A stretch of 64,000 nt of DNA from Brachionus rotundiformis (taxonomy: Eukaryota > Rotifera > Eurotatoria > Ploima > Brachionidae). Below the pieces are notes generated by a model that worked only from the letters and a program-made list of their open reading frames with translations, ran no database searches and was not told the DNA's origin. Where the stretch lies: the NCBI GenBank assembly GCA_016802295.1, contig JAESIW010000020.1, forward strand, positions 4,626,821 to 4,690,820, written 5' to 3'. Numbering within the stretch: the stretch's first letter is position 1; each line of letters begins with the position of its first letter. Both the position numbers and the translations under genes were made by a program. Shown in pieces: positions 48,301 to 62,700 of the stretch.

Positions 48301-51300
48301 TTGCATCAGCAATTTTATCCAATTGGAAGTTCGTGTCTTTATTCAATTTCTCAATTACTAGATTTGCTTGAATGTCTTTATCTTGTGGCAAAACATTGAG
48401 CAGAAATCGTCTATATTTGTGATCTCTTAATTTAGAATCGAGTAATAATTCAACTCTATATGCTGGTACTACATTAGCTGGATTTTTTTCCCTTGTAACT
48501 TCGAAGTCCAAGTCTAATTCTCTCAATATCTTGTTCTCTAAATTCAATTTCACACTTAATGTATCTTGTTTTTTATAAACAATATCGCCAGATAATCTAA
48601 ACCGTACATCGTTTCTTTGTAAATTTTTTAATTCAATGTTCAAATGTCTCTCAATACCTCGATTAGTATCTTGTCTGCTTCCTAGAAATTTTCAATTTAA
48701 ATTAGTGAATCTCAAATTTTTTTTTAATTAGACAAGTTTACTTGAATAAACAAATTGCATTCTTTTAGTAACTTGATTTGAATCAGACACTGTTTGTAAA
48801 TAGGCATTGATAGATTTTGAGCTTTCTGTTTTTACTCGACTACCACTTAGACTAATTGTACGTATATTTTCAGGATTTTTTAGTTTAATCTAAATGAGAA
48901 CACAATTAAAATTGTCAAAATTGGCGCATAAATTTGAAATAAAAAACTACCTCATAATGATATGGACCAGATAAAATAAGCTTAGGTCTATTTGCATTTC
49001 CATAGATAATATTCTCATAATCTTCGTCATCAGAATCATCATCTTGATCACTGAAATTGTTCAAGACTCTGTCGAAATCAACTGGTTTTAGAGCATCCCA
49101 AAGTGAACCTTGTTGTGGCCTGTCGATAGTTAGGCACAGGTCAATTCCTAAACCATTGTGGAAGTTGCTGCTTGTGCAATTTTGAAATGTTTTCCTTTCA
49201 ACATCAAATCGTTTTACTTCATTGTATTGACCATTGGATAATTTGTAGAATTTTCCACTTAAAATTATTAAAATAAATTTGATATCATTCAGCATGAATT
49301 GAGTCATACTCAGCGACAAGCAATGGAATTTCTCTTAATGGAGTCAAGTTCCAATTGTATTCAACTGAGTCAGCTTTTTTCTCTCCATTAATGTCAAGTC
49401 TAAGTCTTGCATTTATTAATGCTTTCTTTTTCAATGCAAGCTTATTATCTTTATTTATTTGAACTTCGAATCGTCTATTTACAGCCAAAGAAGCGCTTAA
49501 AATAAATTTATTTTATTTTAGTAAAATATTTTGCTAAGTTGTTTTGATTGAGTTACCTATAAAAGTTATCAATTTTGAAATTTCTTGACTCTTCCGAATC
49601 TGTTTTTGAGCTTTGTTTAATCAACAACAAGCCAAAAGTAGTATCAGCAAAAGTGTTGAATTCAAAACCATTCATTAATGGTTGTCTTACTCTTGAGTCA
49701 ATCAAAAACAAGTTCTTGATGGTATTTATTTGGGAATAAAGTAAGTATTCGCGTGGATTTCTCAAAAAGTCAGACAAACGCTTCAACTTGTAAATAGTGT
49801 CTAGTTCAGAATAGAAAATATCTGACCCATAGACTCGAACCAAAATTGACATGAATGGCTTGTCTCTGGTATATTTGAGCTTTTTTTTTCCAAAATTAGA
49901 CTTTTTCAGTGATATGGCATTTTAATAAATTACCTTATCAGCAATCACTTGAATGATGTCAATTAATTGTTCTGGCTGCGACATAAGACGCTTCAAGAGC
50001 TGTTCTGATGTAAGTTTATCAATGATAACTGATTTCAAAATATCCTCTAGACCTTCGGTTCTTATTGTAATATCAGCAAAATTCACAGACATTCCGAACA
50101 TGTGAAGTGTGGCATTGAAGCGTACACTTCTTGGAATAAATGATCTATCGCTGACATAAATGACTGATGTGTCCAATTCCAAAGCACCATCTCTGTTAAG
50201 CGAATATCTGTATTTGAAATTGTTCCAAGACAACTCTTTGAAATTGACTGAGAATTTTTCTTTCAATTCAGGATTGGACAATATTGGATTTAACAAAATG
50301 GTTAAACCATGTTCTCTGGCAAAGTCAACAACATATGTAAACAACTTTTAAAACAAATTGAAATAAAAGCTTAATTAGATAGAAATTTTGTTTATATACT
50401 TGAATGTCATTTTCATTTAGCAATAAATCAGCCAATGAATTACCGGCAAACTGTTGGAATCTTTCTGTCTCAATGCATTTGACCAGAATTTGGAAAGCGT
50501 TTATTCTCAATTCAGTGTCTTCATTTGTATTTTTGAGCAAATCGATTAGACCTTGGACATTAATAATTGTATTTGTGTCAAAGAGTCTAAATGACTGCAC
50601 GGCAGACACTCTTGTCTCCAAATTGTTTTGGCTATTCAATGCACATTGAATCAATGTGTTCACATTACCAAAATAGCCAATATTTCCTATGGCTTTCAAT
50701 GATGCAGTAACCAGTTGTTTATTTGGCGAGTCGGCACAATTTGTTCCAAGATTATTGGCAAACAATGAACTCAAATTGTCCTTTTAAAAACAAAATTAAT
50801 AAATTAAAGAGTTCAATTTAATTTTTTTCTTAAATTTAATTTAATTGAATCTAATATATAAAATATATATATATATTATAAATAGTATTGAAAAAAAATT
50901 ACCAATAATGCTTGATCACATTGATTTTTGTCACAATAGGACTTTACCAATGAAGAGTAAACAAGATACAATTTATTCAAATAAGAAAAATTGGCATTTT
51001 TTGACTGCAAATATGCTTTTAATTTGGTCAAAAAGTCTAAACTTGGCTCTTGTAGTCTTGCCAAAGCAGTCAATACTGGATACTCATTGATCAAACGTTG
51101 ATCGTCAAATGCGTTATTGTCCAACAGCATTAAAACTGTATTAAATGCTTCTTCTGAATTGGCAAAAACCAAACTCTGTGAAACAGTCAAACCAGCCAAG
51201 CTACATTTAGCTTTACTTGATGTGTACAAAGCGAATAGTTCATCTTTTGATTTAGATTCAACCATGTTTACAAGAGCTCTAAAATTGTTTGAATGTTCAT

Positions 51301-52541
51301 TTTCTAAACCTTGACCATTGGTCACTCTTGAGCACAAATCATTAAGATATTTATCGACTTGAAAGTTTTGGTATTCCATGTTATCTACTGATTTGTCTGT
51401 GTATTCAAATCTAATATTTTGAGTTTCAAAAGGACCCTGGGCTCGTCTATCATATCCATTCGATGTACTCAAATATTTGAGAGTTTGTTTGACTATTGCT
51501 TGAACACCTTTGTCACCTCGAGAGCCAACTTGGTATGTTGAATGCTCTTCACAATTCACTTGATCAACAATTCCATCTTTAACTTGAATGTCACACTCGT
51601 GTGTCTCTACAAACAATCTTGCCTGATAGAATTCCTTTTTATTTAAAATTAATTTAAATTAGACAAGGTACTCTTTTGGAAATAAAAAAAAGAAACCTTA
51701 CCGGAATGCTCTTGTACGGCACATATTGTATTGCACTTGTCTTACTGTTCTCATTCAAAGTGCATCGTTGCAGCGATTTCCTCTTGGTAATGGACAAATC
51801 GTTTACTAAATATGTTGTTCTACATCTACCAAGTACATCAGTTTCATAAACAACAGCTGATTTATCTCCATCATTTGACTCATCCATGTGACGCAATGAA
51901 TTAGCAGATCTAACTTGAAGAGCACTCAATATACCACGTTTAATGTTTCTTGACCAAGCCGAATCACCTTCAGAAAAGTCCACATTAGAGTCCAATTCGC
52001 CTCTCGAATTGAGTCTAAATTGAACAGAAAAGTCATTCAAATTTCTCAAAACGCTTTCCACATTTCTGGCATCTATTGATTCTCCAGCTAGACTAGCATC
52101 TTCAAGTCTCAACAAATACAAGCATGGTTGCACACTGCGCACAAATACTCTAGCTTTCAATTCGACTGTTGATCTAGACTCTTCCGAAACATCATTTATC
52201 CACAAGTCTGTTTGTGTGCTATACTCATACGAGTATTCTTTTCCATTTTGGTATTTTAAGAATTCTTCTTCTGTGCAGAAATCGCTGCTTACACTTGGCT
52301 CAGCCAAAGGTGCAGATAAAGCTGATTGCAACAAGCAGATGCAAACAACTACCAGGAAATAATTTCTATTTCCTATCATTTTTGTGCTACTATTTTAGTC
52401 TAATTTAATGTTCGGTCTATGCTAATCTTTTATTATTAAATGGACTTGAATATTTTTTTTATTGAAAAATTTTTCGTTTTTTTTTCATATTTATATTCAG
52501 ATACCTGATTTGATAAGATATCAAAAGTCCAAATTTTAAAT
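42380..52541. repeat. Direct duplication, copy 1 (about 10.15 kb)
   Basis: This block, including one complete lipoprotein gene, about 115 bp beyond its stop codon and 160 bp upstream of its start, recurs at about 53725-63880. Offset is 11345 bp on the left part and 11339 bp on the right part because of one 6-bp length difference. Identity ends sharply at both sides. See the separate gene entries for the content. Confidence 0.95.
42497..52379 (-). CDS. Apolipophorin-type large lipid transfer protein, intact copy
   Basis: Secreted scaffold of circulating lipoprotein particles (apoB/apolipophorin/vitellogenin superfamily). Twelve exons: 52379-51702, 51634-50903, 50780-50400, 50344-49934, 49879-49557, 49495-49310, 49257-48951, 48889-48742, 48681-43613, 43563-43425, 43371-43201, 43149-42497; about 3065 residues, the size of insect apolipophorin rather than of vitellogenin. 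Signal peptide MIGNRNYFLVVVCICLLQSA is followed by the lipid-transfer N-domain (from FCTEEEFLKYQNGKEYSYEY), an alpha-helical domain over exons 2-3, beta-sheet modules, a 5-kb central exon of amphipathic beta/alpha repeats, and a von Willebrand factor D domain near residues 2570-2745 (HTIELNDKNAKITVKRS, GKVNGLLGKSNHN). About 320 further residues follow, with a possible von Willebrand A-like fold. No obvious RxRR furin site was located. Confidence 0.92.
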
Positions 52542-53724
52542 TTTTTTGTTATCAAATGGATTTGGCACTTGAAATTATTGCTGATTGTATACTAAAAATT
52601 TGCTTATCTTAAATTTTAATTTTGTATAATTATCATTTAAATTTTCAAAATCTACTTGTACTTATGAACCTTTTTACAATAAAAGAATAATTCAATTGAG
52701 GACCTGGGAGATTTTATTAAAAATAAAAGCTCATGTTGAATAAATCAAAAATGTTTATTTTATCTAAAAGGTTTTCTTATACTAAAATCCTAATTAATAA
52801 AAAGCCAATATAATTTTAATGTTTAGATTACAAAATGATACTAAAAAACTACAAAGCAGAATTAAAAATAAAAAAAAACATTTTTATCTATCACAAATAT
52901 ATAACTATAGCTTACAGAAATGACTGTGGTTTGATGCTTAGCTGGTTTCAAAAAAAAAAACTAAAAAAAAATAAACTGAAATTTAATTCGATCTAATGTT
53001 TAGAATGAAGCAATTTCAAATTTTGACAATAATAGAAAAATATATAATATTCAATAATTTTTTTTATCATTAAACTTAATTTTATAAATATTTTTGTCAT
53101 AAAAGGAAAAAATATTAAATTTATGGTCACATGAAAAATTTAATTTCATTAGAATTGATCAAAACTTCTAAATTATAATGCTAATTTCGAAAATGATATT
53201 ACCGAGAAAAGTGCAATGTTCATTCCATTTTTTTAAATTTTAATGATGATAATGGAGATCTGAAAATTAAAATAAAACAAAAAAATTTATATATTTTATC
53301 AGTATTTCATAATATTCACAATAAGCTTAAGTGGGTTAGCCCATCAAACAAAAATCCATTGTTATAGTAGCTATCCGTGACAAATTCGCTATTGATTATT
53401 AAAACGAAATAAAATAACTTAATTCAAGTTAAATTTTGTCAATTTCACAACTAATATATAAAATGCCAAGCAAAGAATCATTTAGTTAGAAAATAAAAAA
53501 ATTGGGAAATAAAATTTAAATAGTAGAAGTTGAGAAATAAAATATTCAATGTTGATTGAATGAAGATTAGATTGATTAAAAATTAAATAAATAAATTTTT
53601 AAGAAAAATTTTTATGATATGTTTTTTGATATTTTTGAAATAATAGAATTATGCCTTGAACGTAAAGAGACATAACACTAGAATGTAATTTTAACAATTG
53701 AATATTAGAGGGCAAGTGGACTAA
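52542..53724. other. Spacer between the two lipoprotein copies
   Basis: About 1.18 kb, AT-rich, with no gene. Its middle part (about 52830-53060) is a diverged relative of the flank at 41777-42275 left of copy 1, so it is the older downstream flank of copy 2 rather than unrelated DNA. The stretch 52542-52800 is the region upstream of copy 1's promoter and differs from what follows copy 2 beyond 63880. Confidence 0.6.
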
Positions 53725-56700
53725 ATTAAAAAAAAATTTATAATGCTCATAAATTTTATTTCGATAAAACGAAAATTGTCTAATACTAAATAAAAAAAAT
53801 ATCAAAATTTAAAAATGAATGAAACGCTCATATTAATGAATTCAGGCTCTTCCAAACGAAAAATCATCAACATCACCAAAGCGTGTTTCTACTCTCTCGC
53901 AAGCATTTACTCGAGGAGATTGTTCGGTAGACAATTCAGAAAGTTTTTCAACAACTTGCTCAAAAACTTGTGGCTTTCGAATGTAATTAATATTAAAGAC
54001 ATTTCCATTGGTCTTGGTTGCAAGTCTAGTACACAAATCAAGTCTGTGTTCAAAACGATAACTTTCAACAGAGTCTGTATCGACTTCAAGAGAACCTTGT
54101 TGAGTCAAGAATACTTTGTTTTGACCATATCCGATAATATTTTCTCCAAAAAGATCGCGGTCAACTATTTTATATTCATCCCATGAGCTTACAATAATAT
54201 TGCGTTTTGATAGCAACCTTTCCAATAAAACAGCGGCTCTGCTCGAGTATTGAACACAGTTTCCACAGCCAACAATAACCAAGTGACGGTTTTTAGCCAA
54301 TCTGTTTGTAAATAAGCTACCAGCCAAGAATAAGGCATTGTATAAATCATCTTTTTCTATATCGCTGGTTTTTTCTTCGGCTAGTGTTTGATAAGCACTC
54401 TTAACATCAAAATTAAAAGTTTGACCATTTTCTGATTGATAAACTGATGCACCATTATTTCCAAGAACTTTTACAAAATAGTATCTGTCTTGCGCTTAAT
54501 TAAATAAGTAAAATTTAATTGACAAAATTTTTAAAATATAACTACGTTTTTGAGCTAAAAGCCTTCTTGCACTATTTGCTAGATCAATAGAATATTTGGA
54601 CTTATCACATGGAAGCAAAACAAATACGTAGTCATTTCCATTTTCGAAAAGATTGGCTGAGCTGCCGGAGACTTTTTCGCCAATAAAAAACGATTTTGAT
54701 TTTGCTTGGCAGTTATCTACAAAAAATAATAGAAATTTTTTGATTTTTCAATGATGAAAAAAAACAAACAGCATTCATTTGGCGCATCAATATGGATTGA
54801 GTGCAGTTTAGCATGATGAACAAAAGCTTTCATTACATAACACTTGTTGTCTGCGTCAGCATTTACGGCAAGTTCACATAATCTTTGCCATCCAGTTGGA
54901 TTAATTGCCTAGAAAAACAATTGAAAATAAATTGAACATTTTTAAATATTTTCTTACCTGAATAGCGTTTCTGAATACAGCTTTTCGATGCTTTCCGAAA
55001 ATTGAATAGCAAGTTTTAACAGCTTCATCACTTGGATTTCTCATTTGGAAATTAGGTAATCGACATGATTTGTCCAAATACCAGTAATCCTCCTCGACTT
55101 GATCCAAATTATGGTTCGATTTGCCCAAAAGACCATTTACTTTTCCAGTGTACCATCTAGTCAAAGCAACACTGCAACTCTTTGAATCTTCATAGCATGT
55201 TACTAGTAAATCTTTATTAACTTCAACAGAGATTGAATTGAACGATCTTTTCACAGTTATTTTAGCATTCTTATCATTTAGTTCAATTGTATGAGGAAGT
55301 GCAAGAGGTCTATTATTGATTGAGGCAGAGCTTGGACTGATATCAATTGAAGGCTGCCCGTATGCACTCACACTAATCCAAGCTTTATCAGTAAAACTAT
55401 TCAATATTACACTAAATTGATTTCGTGTTAGCTCATGAGCTAAAAGATATTTGCATCGTGCTTTTAACAATTGAGATTCACTATTGAATGTAACTAAATT
55501 TCTTCTGTTAAATATATGACCAACGATAGTATAGTCGCTTAGTGATCGTGGTTTATATTTATGAATCAACGATCTAATATTTGCACCCTGAATATTTCTG
55601 AGTAAATTTGACTTGACGGATAAGAATCGATTTCCTAAGCGTCTTAGATTATCTCTATACTCAGCATTCAATTGGTACAAATTGCGTGCATTATACACTG
55701 GACGTTGAGCAACTAGATTGTTATCAAATTGGCTGGCCATTCTATTCAATTGGTTATCGTTGTTATAACTAATCATAGTTAAACGTGGAACAAATCTAGC
55801 AAGTGTCTTGGAGAATGATCTAACTTTGAAGTGTAATCTATTCACTCGTCTGGCTAATTCATTGTACTTGATAAACAAACGTTTGTGAAGTGGTAATTCT
55901 TCTAAAGCTTTTGTTTCTGCAGCATTTTGTTCCTCAATTACGTTCATGTAATTTATTAGCTTATCTTTGGTTCCAGATGGTAGGAAATTTGAATAAAAGT
56001 CGAGTATCATCAAAACAAGAGCTTTTATTTCGCTTCTTACTTGTCTTCTATCGACTTTGATTTTGTCATAGGTTTGTTTTAAATCGCTGACAAGGGAACT
56101 GTATAGATCACCAAAGAATGAATTGAAATTGTTATTTTCTGATGCTCTTGATTGATCATTTTGTTTAGCTAATGTATCACTATAAATCATATTCCATAAT
56201 CGATTCCATTTCAGACTGAGTTGTAAATATCTGTTGTCACCATCACTTGTAATATCTTGGTCGTTGATATTTACAATACTGAGAGTTCCAGCACCAAGAA
56301 TTTGATCATTATTAGAAGGTTTTCTAATAATTGCGTTAGCTAACGATTCATTATAAATTCCAACATTTAGATTATATTTTTGCTGTGAACGCACTGCATT
56401 CAAATTAACATCAAAAACATTATAGTTTGAATCAAAGCTGCTTTCAAGTGTTGACAATATTTCTCCAGTTGATTTTTGTTTCAAATTCGAAATAACTACA
56501 TATTTGCTATTTGAGTTTGACTCCGAAACAATTTCTGAAACATATTCAGAATCATTAGGACTGACCAATTCGAGACGAATCAAACGATTTTCTGGATCAT
56601 ATTCTTTATCGACAGAAAATTGTATCAATTTGGCCAATCTAACTGATAAATAACGCAATCGACCATTTAATTTATTAAATTTGTTTTCATATCTAATATT

Positions 56701-59700
56701 CAAAGATGGTCTTTGTAAATTCAATTCAACAGAAAATTGATTTGTTTCGAAATTAGAAGCAAAATTCGTGTTGACTTGTACTTCATTTTGTACATTGTTC
56801 AAAAGTAAATAAGATACTGTTGCATCAATGTTTGTTTCATTGAAGAGTCTTTTTCTGTCGATAGATAATTTCAAAGATTTGAATGATGGGCTTGAAGCTT
56901 CCGCAACCAATCGAGTGTTTGTCTTTCCGTAGTTGTCTCGTTTTAAAGTTAAATGCAAAACTTTCGATTTATCTTTGCCATAATCCCAGAAGTACTTAAT
57001 ATTTGATGAAAATTCGCGCTCGTTGTTAAAATCGTCATCATCATCAAATTGTTGTTCGGCGAGTAAAGCACGAGTTGATTGATATTCAACTTTTAGTTGT
57101 CGACTAGTTGGGAATGTTACTAGAAGATCAATATCTCGTTTACCATCAGGCAACTGCTTTACGCCATTAGCTTTTAGAGAATAGCCATAGCTCAATTCTA
57201 CTGGAAGTTTACTTGACATAATTTTACAATCAAGTTTATTGTAATAGCTCTGTTTGGATTCAATGTTCATTTCGCAATTTTTGTATGTATCGGTACCAAA
57301 ATTAACATTAAGTAGATAATTTCCGCGTGAAAAATCATTTGTCGAAGGCTCAAGCTCACGTTTAAAGAAGAATTTTCCTGCAAATAATCTTGCTCCGTCT
57401 CTATCCCATTGAACTTCGATTGAACCGCCTTTTGAATAAAACTTTTCATGTTTAACTTCGATGTGTCTTGATTGGAAATAAAGATCAGACTGAAGGTGAA
57501 GAATTGCATGAGTTGATTTTTGACCATCTGCGTCAGCAGATCGTTTAACTGTTAAGGCTTCTTTGACGAAAACCAAATTTTTACATTCAGCTGAGAGCAA
57601 TAAATCTAACAAATAATTATAAGACGGATTGACATGTTTGTTTCGCACAAGTTTTGTTTCCAATTGACATTAGGATGTATCAAAAGTTTTCCCTGGAAGT
57701 ATACGAGAAGCAACATTTGTTAATATATTTTGTGCGAGATTAATTTTTGTACCAGAACATAAACTTTTAAATTGATCTGGCTCGTTAAACAAGTCTTCTA
57801 CTGAATCATCATTTTCTTCACTGTTATCGTCAAGTCTTTCTTGCTTATTCTTGATACAACTTGTTCTCTCAATATCCAAATTTATGAATTTTGATTGATC
57901 ATTGGCATTAATTGTGGAGAATTTAGCATTTATACCTGTCACTTCTGAATTTATTTGCTTTCTTGAATAGTCAATATTTAGTGATTTGAAGAGCTTGTTT
58001 ATATATTTATTATCAGATTCTAATGACCCTGAAATTGACTTTGAGCTGTCATCCAAAGTTTTGCTAATAAATAATTTGTGTTTTAGATAATTGACTGCGC
58101 CAGGATCGCTAATTAATGCTGGGAAATTAGCTGTAAAGCTAGCATCTAAATCGAATTTCTTAGAAACTGTGTTTGTTAATGCTTTACACAAGGCCTCTAT
58201 ATTTATGTTAAATTTTTTTGATTTTAATATCAAGAGATTTTGGCCATTTTCAAGGCGTCTCTTTGAATTTTGAATCATAAATACGTTTTTGGTACTAATT
58301 TCAAAGATGTAATCAAGGTTATCATTGGTTGAAGTTTCCAAAGTATTTGGTTCACCTTTTTTAGCTCGTATATTAAAAGTAATTCCATTTTGAATACTTT
58401 CACCATCTATGAATATTTCTAAATCTCTTTCAGCTTGTTGAACATCTAAATGTGCATAATTAAAATGAATATCATGGACACCAAAAGTTTTTTGTGGTTG
58501 ATTTCTTTGATTTGAGAATTTTAAGTTGTATCTAAAGTTTTCTGGCAAATTAAGCGACGATTCAAAATTCTTCAAGTTCTCAAATTTGTATCGTACTGCA
58601 CCAGACGATCTTACCTGCCTGTTTCCACCAAGAACTTTCAAATAATCAATATCAAATTCTTTAAAACCATTTGAGCTCAGTCTTATCTGAGCGTTTGGTT
58701 TGGTTTTCAAGGCAAAACTTCGCACATCGCCAATTTTTTTCATTTCATAATGAGCATCAATTTTAGTTCCAGTTACATCTAATTTTGCCTCAATAGATAA
58801 AACTTTGATCAAAATTCTCAACAATCCATCTGTTTTCAAGTCAAAATTCATAAAGTGTCTTTGTTTTTGCAAGGAACTTTCCAAATCCAATTGACCAGTT
58901 ACACCTGCTGAATTTTCGAAAACTTTAACTTGCAAAGAAGAACTAAACGATTGTCTAGCAACTTCATTTGGGTTGGATCTGATATCGTCCAAGCAACCAT
59001 TCAATGATCCTTCTAAGCTTACAAATTCGACACCATTTTTACTTAGTAAGAGTTTCAATCCTCGTTTGTTTGTATTTCTATCAACATTTCTAACATAGTC
59101 AAGAGTAACAGATTTAACTAAACTATTTGAATCGAGCTTAATCAATGATTTAGCTATTTTGCTTTCTCTATTTGACAAATCAATTTCAAAATTTTTTATT
59201 CCTATAGTTATGTGCACATTATTTAAATTGGCCTCATCCTGAATATTCTTTGTCAAGTATACAGTATACGGCAATGAAGCAGCTGTTTTGGGTGTTTGAA
59301 CTTGAACTTCAAAATGATCTAAACGCATCGAAACAGGATCAGCTTTGAATAAAACTTTTACATTGTGATTAATATTCTTCGGCTCATATTTAACTCCAAC
59401 TTGCAGGAATGATTTTGCATTTGATGATGATAGATCGATAGCGTGCGAAAATCTTACATTAACTGGAGATGTTAGAGTAAATCTCGGAGCAGTATATTGA
59501 ATTGACAAGTCAACATTTGACTTTAAAAGGTTAAATGATAAAACACCTGAGACTGACAATGTTGATGGTCGTTTAGTCTCCATTTTGAAATCGACATCAT
59601 AATCATATTTAGAATTTGATCGAGATTTTAAGCTTAAGTTTGCATCAGCAATTTTATCCAATTGGAAGTTCGTGTCTTTATTCAATTTCTCAATTACTAG

Positions 59701-62700
59701 ATTTGCTTGAATGTCTTTATCTTGTGGCAAAACATTGAGCAGAAATCGTCTATATTTGTGATCTCTTAATTTAGAATCGAGTAATAATTCAACTCTATAT
59801 GCTGGTACTACATTAGCTGGATTTTTTTCCCTTGTAACTTCGAAGTCCAAGTCTAATTCTCTCAATATCTTGTTCTCTAAATTCAATTTCACACTTAATG
59901 TATCTTGTTTTTTATAAACAATATCGCCAGATAATCTAAACCGTACATCGTTTCTTTGTAAATTTTTTAATTCAATGTTCAAATGTCTCTCAATACCTCG
60001 ATTAGTATCTTGTCTGCTTCCTAGAAATTTTCAATTTAAATTAGTGAATCTCAAATTTTTTTTTAATTAGACAAGTTTACTTGAATAAACAAATTGCATT
60101 CTTTTAGTAACTTGATTTGAATCAGACACTGTTTGTAAATAGGCATTGATAGATTTTGAGCTTTCTGTTTTTACTCGACTACCACTTAGACTAATTGTAC
60201 GTATATTTTCAGGATTTTTTAGTTTAATCTAAATGAGAACACAATTAAAATTGTCAAAATTGGCGCATAAATTTGAAATAAAAAACTACCTCATAATGAT
60301 ATGGACCAGATAAAATAAGCTTAGGTCTATTTGCATTTCCATAGATAATATTCTCATAATCTTCGTCATCAGAATCATCATCTTGATCACTGAAATTGTT
60401 CAAGACTCTGTCGAAATCAACTGGTTTTAGAGCATCCCAAAGTGAACCTTGTTGTGGCCTGTCGATAGTTAGGCACAGGTCAATTCCTAAACCATTGTGG
60501 AAGTTGCTGCTTGTGCAATTTTGAAATGTTTTCCTTTCAACATCAAATCGTTTTACTTCATTGTATTGACCATTGGATAATTTGTAGAATTTTCCACTTA
60601 AAATTATTAAAATAAATTTGATATCATTCAGCATGAATTGAGTCATACTCAGCGACAAGCAATGGAATTTCTCTTAATGGAGTCAAGTTCCAATTGTATT
60701 CAACTGAGTCAGCTTTTTTCTCTCCATTAATGTCAAGTCTAAGTCTTGCATTTATTAATGCTTTCTTTTTCAATGCAAGCTTATTATCTTTATTTATTTG
60801 AACTTCGAATCGTCTATTTACAGCCAAAGAAGCGCTTAAAATAAATTTATTTTATTTTAGTAAAATATTTTGCTAAGTTGTTTTGATTGAGTTACCTATA
60901 AAAGTTATCAATTTTGAAATTTCTTGACTCTTCCGAATCTGTTTTTGAGCTTTGTTTAATCAACAACAAGCCAAAAGTAGTATCAGCAAAAGTGTTGAAT
61001 TCAAAACCATTCATTAATGGTTGTCTTACTCTTGAGTCAATCAAAAACAAGTTCTTGATGGTATTTATTTGGGAATAAAGTAAGTATTCGCGTGGATTTC
61101 TCAAAAAGTCAGACAAACGCTTCAACTTGTAAATAGTGTCTAGTTCAGAATAGAAAATATCTGACCCATAGACTCGAACCAAAATTGACATGAATGGCTT
61201 GTCTCTGGTATATTTGAGCTTTTTTTTTCCAAAATTAGACTTTTTCAGTGATATGGCATTTTAATAAATTACCTTATCAGCAATCACTTGAATGATGTCA
61301 ATTAATTGTTCTGGCTGCGACATAAGACGCTTCAAGAGCTGTTCTGATGTAAGTTTATCAATGATAACTGATTTCAAAATATCCTCTAGACCTTCGGTTC
61401 TTATTGTAATATCAGCAAAATTCACAGACATTCCGAACATGTGAAGTGTGGCATTGAAGCGTACACTTCTTGGAATAAATGATCTATCGCTGACATAAAT
61501 GACTGATGTGTCCAATTCCAAAGCACCATCTCTGTTAAGCGAATATCTGTATTTGAAATTGTTCCAAGACAACTCTTTGAAATTGACTGAGAATTTTTCT
61601 TTCAATTCAGGATTGGACAATATTGGATTTAACAAAATGGTTAAACCATGTTCTCTGGCAAAGTCAACAACATATGTAAACAACTTTTAAAACAAATTGA
61701 AATAAAAGCTTAATTAGATAGAAATTTTGTTTATATACTTGAATGTCATTTTCATTTAGCAATAAATCAGCCAATGAATTACCGGCAAACTGTTGGAATC
61801 TTTCTGTCTCAATGCATTTGACCAGAATTTGGAAAGCGTTTATTCTCAATTCAGTGTCTTCATTTGTATTTTTGAGCAAATCGATTAGACCTTGGACATT
61901 AATAATTGTATTTGTGTCAAAGAGTCTAAATGACTGCACGGCAGACACTCTTGTCTCCAAATTGTTTTGGCTATTCAATGCACATTGAATCAATGTGTTC
62001 ACATTACCAAAATAGCCAATATTTCCTATGGCTTTCAATGATGCAGTAACCAGTTGTTTATTTGGCGAGTCGGCACAATTTGTTCCAAGATTATTGGCAA
62101 ACAATGAACTCAAATTGTCCTTTTAAAAACAAAATTAATAAATTAAAGAGTTCAATTTAATTTTTTTCTTAAATTTAATTTAATTGAATCTAATATATAA
62201 AATATATATATATATTATAAATAGTATTGAAAAAAAATTACCAATAATGCTTGATCACATTGATTTTTGTCACAATAGGACTTTACCAATGAAGAGTAAA
62301 CAAGATACAATTTATTCAAATAAGAAAAATTGGCATTTTTTGACTGCAAATATGCTTTTAATTTGGTCAAAAAGTCTAAACTTGGCTCTTGTAGTCTTGC
62401 CAAAGCAGTCAATACTGGATACTCATTGATCAAACGTTGATCGTCAAATGCGTTATTGTCCAACAGCATTAAAACTGTATTAAATGCTTCTTCTGAATTG
62501 GCAAAAACCAAACTCTGTGAAACAGTCAAACCAGCCAAGCTACATTTAGCTTTACTTGATGTGTACAAAGCGAATAGTTCATCTTTTGATTTAGATTCAA
62601 CCATGTTTACAAGAGCTCTAAAATTGTTTGAATGTTCATTTTCTAAACCTTGACCATTGGTCACTCTTGAGCACAAATCATTAAGATATTTATCGACTTG

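Noticed and set aside
50855..50880. AT dinucleotide run in a lipoprotein intron
   Set aside because: Short simple-sequence stretch, present in both copies; ordinary for this genome.
50845..51314. Open frames on plus opposite the lipoprotein genes (repeated at 62184-62653)
   Set aside because: Antisense shadows of conserved coding exons; they repeat only because the gene is duplicated.
42470..54327. Possibility that the lipoprotein is a vitellogenin
   Set aside because: At about 3065 residues, without a visible polyserine phosvitin region, it fits the apolipophorin branch better; not fully excluded without a tree.
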